Of a stretch of 64,000 nucleotides of DNA, positions 1-12,035 are shown one piece after another. The stretch lies in contig NZ_CADIJY010000006.1 in assembly GCF_902859735.1 (NCBI RefSeq), positions 227,286 to 291,285 on the forward strand, given 5' to 3'. A program made the translations under genes and the position numbers. Origin of the DNA: Achromobacter aegrifaciens. GTDB taxonomy: Bacteria; Pseudomonadota; Gammaproteobacteria; Burkholderiales; Burkholderiaceae_B. The stretch's first letter is position 1. Every line of letters starts with the position of its first letter. The notes under the pieces were generated by a model. The model did no database searches, was not told where the DNA came from, and saw only the letters and a list, made by a program, of their open reading frames with translations.

Positions 1-1258
<1,258 letters not shown>

Positions 1259-1450
1259 GCAAAACTCCATTGCATCTGCGATTGATGAGGCAATGATACG
1301 CGTAGGCCAGCCCACGCGCAGCTAGCGTCCTGCCCCGTAGATGCGCCCGCAGGCGTATGCTGTATTGCGGGGACAGGTTCCCCCGGCAGCGCCGCGCATG
1401 CGATCATTACAAAATTATTACTTGTCATAAAAGAATGGAAATACGCCAGG

Positions 1451-3112
1451 ATGTCCGGACTCATTACCCTGCTTGACTTCGCCGGCTACGTCGCCCTGCT
1501 CCTCTGGGGCGTGCATATGGTCCAAACAGGCGTGCAGCGCGCCTTCGGGGCCGCCCTGGGCGCGGCGTTGGGCAAGGCCTTGGGAACCCGGCTGCGGGCA
1601 TTCGCCGCCGGACTGGGCATTACCGCCGCGTTGCAGAGCAGCACCGCCACGGGCCTGATGATCACCGGCTTCGCGGCCGGCGGCGTCGTCGGCCTGGCGC
1701 CGGCCCTGGCCGCCATGCTGGGCGCCAACGTCGGCACCACGCTCATCGTCCAGCTGCTGTCCTTCGACCTGACCTCGCTCGCCCCCATCCTGATCCTCGC
1801 GGGCGTATGGATGTTCCGCCGCTACCCGCCGGGCCGCACGCGCGACCTGGGACGCGTCTTCATCGGCCTGGGCCTGCTGTTGCTGTCGCTGCACCAACTG
1901 GTCGAACTGTTCCAGCCCTTCCAGACCGCGCCCATGCTGGGCATGATCCTGGACGCGCTGGCGACCCAGCCCGTGGCCACGGTACTGCTGGCGGCCGCCT
2001 TCACCTGGGCGGCGCATTCCAGCGTGGCCGTGGTGGTGCTGGTCATGTCGCTGGCCAGCCACCACATGGTGGCCCCGCACGTAGCCTTCGCGCTGGTGCT
2101 GGGCGCCAACCTGGGCACTGCCATCAACCCCATGATCGAAGGCGTGACCGGAGACGACCCCGCCGCGCGCCGCCTGCCCCTGGGCAACCTGCTGACCCGG
2201 GTGCTGGGCGTGCTGATCGGGCTGATACTGCTGCCCTACCTGCAGCCGATGATGAGCGATCTGGCCTCCGACCCAGCCCGCGCCGTGGCCAACTTCCACA
2301 CCCTGTTCAACGCCGTCATCGCCCTGGTGTTCCTGCCGCTGTTGACGCCCTACGCCGCCCTGCTGACGCGCTGGCTGCCCAAGCGCGCAGATCCGAACGA
2401 CCCGTCGCGCCCGCAGTACCTGGATGAATGGGCTCATGACGTGCCCGCCGTGGCCTTGGGCAACGCCGCGCGCGAGGCCCTGCGCATGGCCGACATGCTG
2501 CAGACGCTGCTGCTCTACGCCCGCGCCGGCTTCAAGCGCGACAACCGCCACCGCATGGTGCAGGCGCGCCAGCTGGACGCCGCGCTGGACAAGCTGGAAA
2601 ACGCCATCACCACCTACCTGGCCACCCTGGACCAGGAGAACATGACGCGCGAGGACATCCAGCGCCTGGACGACATCCTGGCCTTCACCAGCAATATCGG
2701 CCATGCCGGCGACATCGCCCACCACGGCCTGCTCAGCCACGTCGCCAAGCTGCGCAAGCAGGGCTGGATCTTTTCGCCCGAACAGCGCGCCAGCCTGGAC
2801 GACACGCTGGGCCAGCTCATCGCCAACCAGCGCACCGCCGCCGCCCTGTTCGTCAACGACGACCTGCGCCAGGCTCGTGCGCTGGCGGGTGAAAAGGCGC
2901 GCTTCCGCTCGATCGAGACCCATGCCGCGGACACGCACCTGCAGAAAATCAAAGGCGGCGAGGTCGACGCCGCCGAGGTGGGCGCGCTCTACCTGGACAT
3001 CCTGCGCGACATGAAGGGCATCAATTCCCATCTGGTCGGCGCGGCGGCCTATCCGCTGCTGGCGCGGCACGGCGAACTGCTGCCCAGCCGCTTGCGCGAG
3101 GCTGGGAACTGA
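1451..3112 (+). CDS. Na/Pi cotransporter family protein with C-terminal PhoU-like domain
   Basis: Inner-membrane sodium-dependent phosphate transporter of the NptA/YjbB type, 553 residues. The first 310 residues or so are hydrophobic and carry the two repeats typical of the family: QSSTATGLMITGF and GANVGTT in the first, then HSSVAVVVLVMS and GANLGTAINPM in the second. The last 200 residues are a charged, helical PhoU-like region. The ATG at 1451 directly begins the conserved membrane segment. The gene is followed by a strong bidirectional terminator. YjbB-type proteins export phosphate in Escherichia coli, so the direction of transport here cannot be read from sequence. The intergenic region upstream holds an AT-rich direct repeat that might be a Pho box (see findings). 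Confidence 0.9.
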   Translation: MSGLITLLDFAGYVALLLWGVHMVQTGVQRAFGAALGAALGKALGTRLRAFAAGLGITAALQSSTATGLMITGFAAGGVVGLAPALAAMLGANVGTTLIVQLLSFDLTSLAPILILAGVWMFRRYPPGRTRDLGRVFIGLGLLLLSLHQLVELFQPFQTAPMLGMILDALATQPVATVLLAAAFTWAAHSSVAVVVLVMSLASHHMVAPHVAFALVLGANLGTAINPMIEGVTGDDPAARRLPLGNLLTRVLGVLIGLILLPYLQPMMSDLASDPARAVANFHTLFNAVIALVFLPLLTPYAALLTRWLPKRADPNDPSRPQYLDEWAHDVPAVALGNAAREALRMADMLQTLLLYARAGFKRDNRHRMVQARQLDAALDKLENAITTYLATLDQENMTREDIQRLDDILAFTSNIGHAGDIAHHGLLSHVAKLRKQGWIFSPEQRASLDDTLGQLIANQRTAAALFVNDDLRQARALAGEKARFRSIETHAADTHLQKIKGGEVDAAEVGALYLDILRDMKGINSHLVGAAAYPLLARHGELLPSRLREAGN

Positions 3113-3120
3113 GCAGAACG

Positions 3121-3151
3121 AAAAAGCCGACCTTATGTGGTCGGCTTTTTT
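3121..3151. terminator. Bidirectional rho-independent terminator
   Basis: AAAAAGCCGACC (3121-3132) pairs perfectly with GGTCGGCTTTTT (3139-3150) around a six-base loop. The A and T runs make it work on both strands. It serves the Na/Pi cotransporter gene and, from the other side, the dienelactone hydrolase gene. Confidence 0.9.
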
Positions 3152-3163
3152 CACCGCGCTCTT

Positions 3164-3181
3164 GGGCAGCTTTCGCTGCCC
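3164..3181. other. Short perfect hairpin after the dienelactone hydrolase gene
   Basis: GGGCAGC (3164-3170) and GCTGCCC (3175-3181) pair around the loop TTTC, six bases beyond the stop of the leftward hydrolase gene. There is no T run, so it is more likely a 3'-end stabilising stem ahead of the 3121-3151 terminator than a terminator itself. Confidence 0.5.
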
Positions 3182-3187
3182 CGCATC

Positions 3188-3976
3188 CTACAAATAGCGC
3201 TTGAACCACTCCAGCATGCGCTTCCAGCCATCCTGCGCGGCCTCGGCCTTGTAGCTGGCGCGGTAGTCCGCCAGGAAGGCGTGGTCGGCCTCGGGATACA
3301 CCACGAATTCCGAGCGCCGGGCGTTGTCGTTGCCGGCGGCCAGCTTGGATTTCATGGTTTCGACGTCGGCCAGCGGAATGCTGGCGTCCTTGCCGCCATA
3401 CAGGCCCAGCACCGGGGCGTGCAGTTCGTTGACCACGTCGAAGGCAACGCGCTTGATCAGCGGGCCATGGCCCACGCTGAGCTTGCCGTACCAGGCCACG
3501 CCCGCCTTCACGTCGGGATTGTGCGCGGCGTACATCCAGGTCAGGCGACCGCCCCAGCAAAAGCCCGTCACCGCCACGCGCTTGGGATCGCCGCCGTGCG
3601 CGGCCGCCCAGGCCACGCTGGCGTCCAGGTCGGCGAACACCTGTTCGTCCGGCACCTTGCTGACCAGCTCGGCAATGAGTTTCGGGATGTCGGTGTAGAC
3701 CGAGGCATCGCCCTGGCGTTCGTACAGATTGGCGGCGACGGCGAGGTAGCCGGCCTTGGCGACCCGGCGGCACAGGTCCTTGATGTGCTCGTGCACGCCG
3801 AAGATCTCCTGCACAACCAGCACGATGGGCAGGTCGCGCTTGCCTTCGGGCGCGGCGTAATAGGCGGCGATCGTGCCGTCGGCCACGGGCAGTTTGAAAT
3901 CCCCGTGGACCAGGCCCTGGGTGTCCGTGTGGATCACGGTGGGCGCGACGTTGCCGGCTGCGGCGGAAAAACTCAT
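3188..3976 (-). CDS. Dienelactone hydrolase family protein
   Basis: Alpha/beta hydrolase of the dienelactone hydrolase (carboxymethylenebutenolidase) family, 262 residues, probably cytosolic. The Cys-Asp-His triad is visible: Cys in GFCWGG, Asp in YGGKDASIP and His in EADHAFLAD. The sequence QEIFGVHEHIKD after the second beta strand is also typical. The ATG at 3976 is preceded by AGGAG at good spacing; a longer frame starting at 4033 has no such site. It lies 72 bases downstream of the ZIP transporter gene on the same strand. Family members open dienelactones in chlorocatechol catabolism, but many copies have unknown substrates. There are no chlorocatechol genes beside it, so the substrate is unknown. 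Confidence 0.88.
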   Translation of the reverse strand: MSFSAAAGNVAPTVIHTDTQGLVHGDFKLPVADGTIAAYYAAPEGKRDLPIVLVVQEIFGVHEHIKDLCRRVAKAGYLAVAANLYERQGDASVYTDIPKLIAELVSKVPDEQVFADLDASVAWAAAHGGDPKRVAVTGFCWGGRLTWMYAAHNPDVKAGVAWYGKLSVGHGPLIKRVAFDVVNELHAPVLGLYGGKDASIPLADVETMKSKLAAGNDNARRSEFVVYPEADHAFLADYRASYKAEAAQDGWKRMLEWFKRYL

Positions 3977-4048
3977 GAAGAACTCCTGTGTAGGGATGAT
4001 CAACCAAGCCGGATATCCCGTCAGCGCCTGCACGGCCCCGCGCCTGTC

Positions 4049-4888
4049 CTAGTGCCGGTGGCCATGCTCCACTTGCGGCGCGGCCTGGCCGGCTTCGGCC
4101 TCGTGGTCGTGCCCATGGTGCATCACCGTGGTGACGCTGTAGATCAGCACCACGCCCACGCCGACCAGCAGCAATTGCGGGACGGCATCGGCCAGGGATA
4201 CCCGTTCGTGCATCTGCGGCATCAGGTCGGCCACCGAAATGTAGAGGAAGCTGCTGGCTGCAACCACCAGGACATACGGCACCCATTGCTGCGCCTGCTG
4301 CAGCACGAAGTACCCTATTATGCCGCCCACGGCTGAACACAAGCTGGTGAACAGGATCAGGGAGAACGCGCGGCGGCGCGCCAGGCCCGCGTTGAGCAAC
4401 ACCACGAAGTCACCCAGCTTGTGCGGCACCTCATGGATGATGATGGACGCCGCGGTCAGCACGCCCAGCAGCGGATCGGTCAGGAAAGCCGCCGCCACCA
4501 GCACCCCGTCGCACAGGTTGTGCAGCGAGCTGCCGATCAGGATCAGCACGCCGCCGCGGCCCGCCTCGTGGCGGTCATGCCCCTTGTGGTGGTGATGGCC
4601 GTCGCCCTCGTGGTGATGGCTGTGGCGCAGCAGCGCAATCTTCTCCAGCACGAAAAAGCCGATCAGCGATGCCAGCATCAGGCCGAACAGCACGTGGGCA
4701 TCGCCCACCCCCGTCTCGAAGGCCTCGGGCAGCAGGTGCAGCAGCGCCACCGACAGCAGCACCCCCACCGACAGGCTGACCATGTGGTGCAGGTATTGCG
4801 CGAAAACCTTGTAGGCCAGCCAGCTGGCGACAAGGACGGCGATAAGCCCGCCGGTGACGGTGGCGAGCAAAATCCAGAGCAGCAACAT
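4049..4888 (-). CDS. ZIP family divalent metal transporter
   Basis: Inner-membrane zinc/iron-type (ZIP) permease, 279 residues, importing Zn2+ or a related cation. About eight membrane segments are predicted by eye. A histidine-rich cytoplasmic loop (HSHHHEGDGHHHHKGHDRHE, about residues 89-108) lies between segments three and four. The ZIP core motifs are HNLCDGVLVAAAF in segment four and HEVPHKLGDF in segment five, which carry the metal-site His, Asp and Glu residues. A second His-rich tail (HHGHDHE, HGHRH) ends the protein. The gene is separated from upstream polA by a terminator. Its own promoter overlaps an 18-base palindrome (4921-4938), so metal-responsive repression is likely. Confidence 0.93.
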   Translation of the reverse strand: MLLLWILLATVTGGLIAVLVASWLAYKVFAQYLHHMVSLSVGVLLSVALLHLLPEAFETGVGDAHVLFGLMLASLIGFFVLEKIALLRHSHHHEGDGHHHHKGHDRHEAGRGGVLILIGSSLHNLCDGVLVAAAFLTDPLLGVLTAASIIIHEVPHKLGDFVVLLNAGLARRRAFSLILFTSLCSAVGGIIGYFVLQQAQQWVPYVLVVAASSFLYISVADLMPQMHERVSLADAVPQLLLVGVGVVLIYSVTTVMHHGHDHEAEAGQAAPQVEHGHRH

Positions 4889-4920
4889 TTTTGGGGGGAC
4901 GCTTTAAGGCGGAGGGAAGC

Positions 4921-4938
4921 GAAACATTATATTGTTTC
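4921..4938 (-). promoter_or_regulatory. Palindromic operator overlapping the ZIP transporter -10 box
   Basis: GAAACATTATATTGTTTC is symmetric at 16 of 18 positions. Read leftward, it contains a perfect TATAAT about 40 bases before the ZIP start codon, with a weak -35 (TTCCGT) 17 bases upstream. AT-rich palindromes of this form are typical of Fur-family (Zur, Fur) sites. Which regulator binds is not shown by the sequence. Confidence 0.55.
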
Positions 4939-4954
4939 AATACCAAAAACGGAA

Positions 4955-4978
4955 ATGGGCCGCCCGCAGGCGGCCCAT
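4955..4978 (-). terminator. polA terminator
   Basis: ATGGGCCGCC (4955-4964) pairs perfectly with GGCGGCCCAT (4969-4978) around CGCA. Read leftward, it is followed by a T-rich stretch (TTTCCGTTTTT). It ends the polA transcript 27 bases after the stop codon. Confidence 0.75.
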
Positions 4979-5005
4979 GTGTCCTGGGACTGGGTGCTTC
5001 CGGCT

Positions 5006-7723
<2,718 letters not shown>

Positions 7724-7739
7724 GGTTACAAAGGCAGAT

Positions 7740-8414
7740 ATGGCAATAGCTGCGGAAACACCCGCCAACAAACAAATTCCGCTGATTATGTCAGAGATAC
7801 GGACGGCGGCAGACAAGCTCGCGAACATCGGGCCTGCTGTCAGCGTCTTCGGCAGTGCGCGAGTCAGCCGTAATTCCCCCCACTATGAAACCACCGTCGC
7901 AATTTCCGCCGCCCTGGCGGATGCGGGTTTCGCGGTGATCGCCGGCGGCGGTCCCGGCATCATGGAGGCAGCCAACAAGGGCGCGTTCGAAGCAGGCGGC
8001 ACCAGCATCGGTCTGAACATCAGCCTGCCCCACGAAGCGCACAACAACGAATACCAAACCATCAGCCTGTCATTCGAGTATTTTTTCTCGCGCAAGGCAA
8101 CCTTCTTCATGCACAGCTTCGCCTATGTGGCGATGCCTGGCGGTTTCGGCACCCTGGATGAACTCTTCGAAGCGCTGACGCTCATCCAGACGGGCAAGGT
8201 CCCGCCCGCTCCCATCGTGCTGGTGGGCAGCGAGTACTGGTCCGGACTGGTCGAATGGCTGGGCGGCCAGGTGCTGGCCAATGGCATGATAGGCGCGCAT
8301 GACCTGGATCTCTTCATCATCGAAGACGATCCCGTCAAGGTGGTGCGCAAGGTGGTGGAATTCCACGCCAAGGTCAATTCGGACGCGCAATACGCGCCGT
8401 CCCTGCCGGCCTGA
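7740..8414 (+). CDS. LOG family protein (nucleotide 5'-monophosphate phosphoribohydrolase)
   Basis: Rossmann-fold protein of the LOG/YgdH (TIGR00730-like) family, 224 residues from the start chosen. It carries the nucleotide-binding glycine stretch AGGGPGIMEAANKGA and the diagnostic PGGFGTLDELFE motif. Family members cleave the ribose-base bond of nucleoside monophosphates (plant LOG, E. coli PpnN), and older databases mislabel them lysine decarboxylases. Candidate ATGs are at 7722, 7740 and 7791. I prefer 7740 because AAAGG lies five bases before it; 7722 would overlap the divergent polA start codon. The conserved region begins near the 7791 start, so the first 17 residues are less certain. 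The substrate is unknown. Confidence 0.88.
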   Translation: MAIAAETPANKQIPLIMSEIRTAADKLANIGPAVSVFGSARVSRNSPHYETTVAISAALADAGFAVIAGGGPGIMEAANKGAFEAGGTSIGLNISLPHEAHNNEYQTISLSFEYFFSRKATFFMHSFAYVAMPGGFGTLDELFEALTLIQTGKVPPAPIVLVGSEYWSGLVEWLGGQVLANGMIGAHDLDLFIIEDDPVKVVRKVVEFHAKVNSDAQYAPSLPA

Positions 8415-8436
8415 AATCGCATGTAGCTCAAGGCCC

Positions 8437-8493
8437 GCTTGCCGCCCCCTCGGAGGGGCAGCAAGCGCGCGAAGCGTGCGCAGCGTGGGGGCC
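8437..8493. repeat. REP-like intergenic stem-loop element
   Basis: GCTTGC-c-GCCCC (8437-8448) pairs with GGGGC-a-GCAAGC (8455-8466) around a six-base loop. A second GC-rich stem (GCGCGC...GCGTGCGC) and a G run follow. The layout resembles the dispersed GC-rich palindromic elements found after genes in Bordetella and Achromobacter. Only one copy is seen in this window, so calling it a repeat relies on memory of the group and not on the sequence. Confidence 0.45.
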
Positions 8494-8502
8494 CTTTCCC
8501 TG

Positions 8503-9927
8503 TTATTTGCGCATGAACGAGGGCAGCACGTCCGGCGGAATCGGGCAGACGTAAGGTTGCCCGCGGCGCGTCTCCATCAGTTCCTCCTTGGCGCGCGCCA
8601 GCGCCTCGGGCTGCGTGTACAGATCGGCGGCGGTCGCCGCGATGATCTTGGCCGCGTGCACCATGCCCTTGTGCGCCATGGACATCTTGCCCTGCGCCAC
8701 CATCTGCCAGGAATGGAACGGCGTGCCGTAGGCGTAGCAAGCGCCCCAGCATTGCGCAGTGGGCGCGACCCAGCTCACGTCGCCCACGTCGGTGGAACCG
8801 TAGGTGATCTCAGCCTTGCCGGGCTCGTAGGGCGCCACGCCGGCAAACAGCGGCGTGGGATTGCGCAGCACCGCGCCCAGGTTCTTGCCGGCGTTGTCGA
8901 TGTCGTCCGTAGAGATCGCATCCCACATGCGGCGAGCGGCCTGCTGCTCGCCCGCGGTGTAATCGGGCCCCTGCAAGGCCAGCATGTTGGCGTACATGAT
9001 CTGGTTCAACACGCCGTTGGGAATGTAGTTCGAGCAGGCTTTGTCGAACACGATTTCCAGTTCGCAACCCGTCATCAGCGCCGCGCCACGCGCCACGTTC
9101 TGCACGCGCTCGTACAGCTCAGACGCCTGCGAATTGATGGGTGCGCGCACCAGGTACAACACTTCGGCGCGGGCCTGCACCACGTTCGGTGAAATGCCGC
9201 CGCTGTTGGTCACGGCGTAATGCACGCGCGCATCCGGCACCATGTGCTCGCGCAGGTAGTTCACGCCCACGTTCATCAGCTCGACCGCGTCCAGCGCGCT
9301 GCGGCCCAGGTGCGGCGAATTGGCCGCGTGCGCGGCAACGCCGCGAAAACGGAAATAGGCCTGGATGTTGGCAAGCGAGGACTGGTGGAAGATCCCGGTG
9401 TGCGATGCGGGATGCCAGGTCAGCGCCGCATCCACGTCGTCGAACAGGCCCGCGCGCGCCATGAAGGTCTTGCCCGAACCGCCCTCTTCGGCCGGACAGC
9501 CGTAGAAGCGGATGGTACCGGGCAGGCCGTTGGCCTCCAGGAATTCCTTCACCGCCACCGCCGCAAAATGCGCGGCCGTGCCCAGCAGATGATGGCCGCA
9601 GCCGTGGCCGTTGCCGTTCGGCGTTTCCGGCGAAGGCTGGCAGGCGTAGGCGCCGCTCTCCTGGCTCAGGCCCGACAGCGCGTCGTACTCGCCCAGGATG
9701 CCGATCACCGGGCCGCCGTTGCCGGCCTCGGCCACGAAGGCGGTGGGAATGCCGGCGGCGTCGCGCGTGACGCGGAAACCCGCTACTTCCAGCATCGCGA
9801 TGTGCAGCTCGGCGGACTTGTGTTCGTCGTAGCGCAGTTCGGCCAGGCTCCAGATGCGGTCGCTCAGTTCCGCGTAGCGCTCGCTGCGCGCGTCGATGAA
9901 CGGCGCAAGTTTATCGATGGCACCCAT
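8503..9927 (-). CDS. M20 family amidohydrolase, AbgB-like
   Basis: M20-type metallo-amidohydrolase of 474 residues, closest in length and motifs to p-aminobenzoyl-glutamate utilisation protein B. Metal ligands appear in GEYDALSGLSQ, in GNGHGCGHHLLGTAA and in the acidic pair of PAEEGGSGKTFM. The family hydrolyses amide bonds of small acyl-amino acids; the substrate here is unknown. ATG 9927 has AGGAG seven bases upstream. Longer frames to the right have no homology. The gene follows a Bug periplasmic binding protein gene by 43 bases on the same strand, so the pair may form an uptake-and-hydrolysis unit under the divergent LysR regulator. No AbgA partner is present. Confidence 0.87.
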   Translation of the reverse strand: MGAIDKLAPFIDARSERYAELSDRIWSLAELRYDEHKSAELHIAMLEVAGFRVTRDAAGIPTAFVAEAGNGGPVIGILGEYDALSGLSQESGAYACQPSPETPNGNGHGCGHHLLGTAAHFAAVAVKEFLEANGLPGTIRFYGCPAEEGGSGKTFMARAGLFDDVDAALTWHPASHTGIFHQSSLANIQAYFRFRGVAAHAANSPHLGRSALDAVELMNVGVNYLREHMVPDARVHYAVTNSGGISPNVVQARAEVLYLVRAPINSQASELYERVQNVARGAALMTGCELEIVFDKACSNYIPNGVLNQIMYANMLALQGPDYTAGEQQAARRMWDAISTDDIDNAGKNLGAVLRNPTPLFAGVAPYEPGKAEITYGSTDVGDVSWVAPTAQCWGACYAYGTPFHSWQMVAQGKMSMAHKGMVHAAKIIAATAADLYTQPEALARAKEELMETRRGQPYVCPIPPDVLPSFMRK

Positions 9928-9970
9928 TGTTTCTCCTGTGGCTGTAATGGCGGGGAAAAAACCGGTCAGG

Positions 9971-10954
9971 TCACTCGTCGAGCTTGATGCCGGCAGTTTC
10001 AATGATTTTGCGGTTGGCGGCCAGCGTCTGCGCGATGCGCTCGGCAAAGGCCTGCGGCGTGCCGGCGTCGGGCTGCGCGCCCATGCCCGCCAGGCGCTGC
10101 ACCAACCCGGGCTCGGCCAGCGCACGCACTGCGGCCTGATTCAGGCGCTGCACCACGGCATCGGGCGTACCGGCGGGCACGACCAGGCCGAACCAGGTCT
10201 GGCCCAGCGCGTTCAACTGCGGATAACCCAGTTCCGTCATGGTCGGCAGGTCCGGCATGTCAGGCATCCGGGCGGGCGCCGACACGGCGATGGCGCGCAG
10301 CTTGCCGGCCTTGACCAGCGATTGCGCGGACGCGTACTGGTCCTGCTGCACCTGCACCTCGCCGCCCACCGCGGCGGTCAGCGCCGGCCCCATGCCGCGG
10401 TACGGCACGTGCAGCACATCGACCTTCAGATCGGCATTCATCGCCGCCAGATTCAGGTGGCCAAGCGAACCGACTCCGGGCGAACCATAGGAATACTTGC
10501 CCGGATGAGCCCGCAGCTCAGCCAGGAACTGCGCAAAATCCTGCGCCGGAAACGCCGGATTCACCATCCACACGACCGGCACCGTCGCCACCGAGGCCAC
10601 TGGTTTGAGCTGCGTTTCGGGGTTGACCCGCTTGGTGCCGTACAGCAGCGGATTGACGGCCATGGTGCTGACCGTGGCCATGCCCAGCGTGTAGCCGTCA
10701 GGTTCGGCCCGGGCCACCGCCTCGGTGCCGAGCAGGCCGCCCGCGCCGGCACGGTTCTCCACCACCACGCTCTGGCCCAGTTCCTTGCGCAGGCCCTCGG
10801 CCACCGCGCGGGCCAGCGCGTCCGTGGACCCGCCGGGCGCGAACGGCACGATCAGCCGCAAGGGCTGGGAGGGATAGGCATCCTGGGCGGCGGCCAGGGA
10901 CGAAACACTGAAAGTTACGGCGCAAACCAGCGCGTGCAGCAGACGGGACTTCAT
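9971..10954 (-). CDS. Bug-family tripartite tricarboxylate transporter substrate-binding protein
   Basis: Periplasmic binding protein of the Bug/TctC family, 327 residues. It begins with a Sec signal peptide ([19 protein letters not shown], cut near AAA-QDA). Family motifs are [49 protein letters not shown] and [14 protein letters not shown]. These proteins bind small carboxylates, and most copies in this group are orphans without adjacent membrane subunits, as here. I start at ATG 10954, where the signal peptide begins and AGGAG lies 11 bases upstream. It is the first gene of a likely two-gene unit with the downstream amidohydrolase and is divergent from a LysR gene. Confidence 0.92.
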   Translation of the reverse strand: MKSRLLHALVCAVTFSVSSLAAAQDAYPSQPLRLIVPFAPGGSTDALARAVAEGLRKELGQSVVVENRAGAGGLLGTEAVARAEPDGYTLGMATVSTMAVNPLLYGTKRVNPETQLKPVASVATVPVVWMVNPAFPAQDFAQFLAELRAHPGKYSYGSPGVGSLGHLNLAAMNADLKVDVLHVPYRGMGPALTAAVGGEVQVQQDQYASAQSLVKAGKLRAIAVSAPARMPDMPDLPTMTELGYPQLNALGQTWFGLVVPAGTPDAVVQRLNQAAVRALAEPGLVQRLAGMGAQPDAGTPQAFAERIAQTLAANRKIIETAGIKLDE

Positions 10955-11024
10955 GGACCAGCCACTCCTGGGGAACGGGAAGCGATGTAAGGGATCGCTG
11001 CATTGTGTCCAGGGCATATCCTTA

Positions 11025-11064
11025 TTTCAAATACATTAATGCGTTGATATATTCGTATTTTGAA
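11025..11064. promoter_or_regulatory. Possible LysR operator between Bug and LysR genes
   Basis: An imperfect inverted repeat, TTTCAAATAC (11025-11034) and GTATTTTGAA (11055-11064), sits in the AT-rich 129-base divergent region. Arm length and position suit a LysR site, but the one-base slip between the arms makes this tentative. Confidence 0.3.
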
Positions 11065-11083
11065 TAGCTTTCCGCCCTGCGCC

Positions 11084-12022
11084 ATGGACGTCGCTCCCGC
11101 CACCCTGCTGTCCCGCCTGCTCGCCAAAGGCCGCCTGCGCCACCTGCAATTGCTAGCCAGCATCGCCGACCTCGGCAGCATTCAGCAGGCGGCCAGCCAT
11201 ATCGGCCTGAGCCAACCCGCGGCCACCCATGCGCTGGCCGACATCGAAGATCTGCTGGGCGTGCAACTGTTCGAGCGCCATGCCCGCGGCATGCGCACCA
11301 CGCGCAGCGGCCAGCTCATGGCGGAGTGCGCCCGCAGCATGCTGACGACGCTGCGCGCTTCCACCGATTCGGTGGCGGCCCTGCGCCAGGGCGCCACGGG
11401 CAATCTGCGCCTGGGCGCCATCCCGGCAGCCACGGGCGGCCTGCTGGCCGAGCGCCTGCCCGCCTACATGAACGCGCGGCCCGGACTGCAAGTAGAGGTG
11501 GTGGAAGGCAGCCGCGAGCAACTACTGCCGCAAGCCGCCAGCGGCAGCCTGGACATGTTGCTGTGCCGGCGTCCGGAAGCCGTGCCCGCCGGCCTGGAAT
11601 TCGTGCCGCTGCAGGAAGACGCGGCCGTGATCGTGGCTGCTGCCGGCCACCCGCTGCTGGATCCGGACGACGCCCCCACGCTGGCGCAGGTGGCATCCCA
11701 ACTATGGATAGAACCTCGCCCGGAATTGGCCATCCATGCGGTCTTCAAGGCCTTCTTCGAACGCGCCGGCGTGGTGCCGCGGCTGTGCCGGCTGAGCAGC
11801 GCCGCCCCGCCCATGCCGCTGCTCATCGCCGTCATGCAGGCGCAGAAGGCCTTGGCCATGGTGCCGCAGACCCTGGGCAACTGGTACATGCAGCACGGAC
11901 ATTTCCAGCGCGTGCGCATCGAATCGCCTGGTTCATTCCAGCCCATCGGCGCGATCGTGCGCGACCAGGGACCGGGCCGCGACTTCCTGGACTGGCTGGC
12001 GGCCGGGCGCAAGGCCAGCTGA
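11084..12022 (+). CDS. LysR family transcriptional regulator
   Basis: DNA-binding regulator of 312 residues. The N-terminal winged helix-turn-helix is clear (HLQLLASIADLGSIQQAASHIGLSQPAATHALADIEDLLG), followed by a LysR effector-binding domain starting near residue 90 (GNLRLGAIPAA). I start at ATG 11084. A TTG at 11060 would add eight codons that carry part of the upstream inverted repeat. It is divergent from the Bug and amidohydrolase genes, its most probable targets. At its 3' end it converges with the benD-like gene. The N-terminal tail before the HTH is some 15 residues longer than in many LysR proteins. The effector is unknown. Confidence 0.92.
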   Translation: MDVAPATLLSRLLAKGRLRHLQLLASIADLGSIQQAASHIGLSQPAATHALADIEDLLGVQLFERHARGMRTTRSGQLMAECARSMLTTLRASTDSVAALRQGATGNLRLGAIPAATGGLLAERLPAYMNARPGLQVEVVEGSREQLLPQAASGSLDMLLCRRPEAVPAGLEFVPLQEDAAVIVAAAGHPLLDPDDAPTLAQVASQLWIEPRPELAIHAVFKAFFERAGVVPRLCRLSSAAPPMPLLIAVMQAQKALAMVPQTLGNWYMQHGHFQRVRIESPGSFQPIGAIVRDQGPGRDFLDWLAAGRKAS

Positions 12023-12035
12023 GCCAGCCCGGTCT

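Noticed and set aside
11060-11083. TTG 11060 as the LysR start
   Set aside because: It would place the upstream inverted-repeat arm inside the coding region, and the ATG at 11084 is closer to the HTH.
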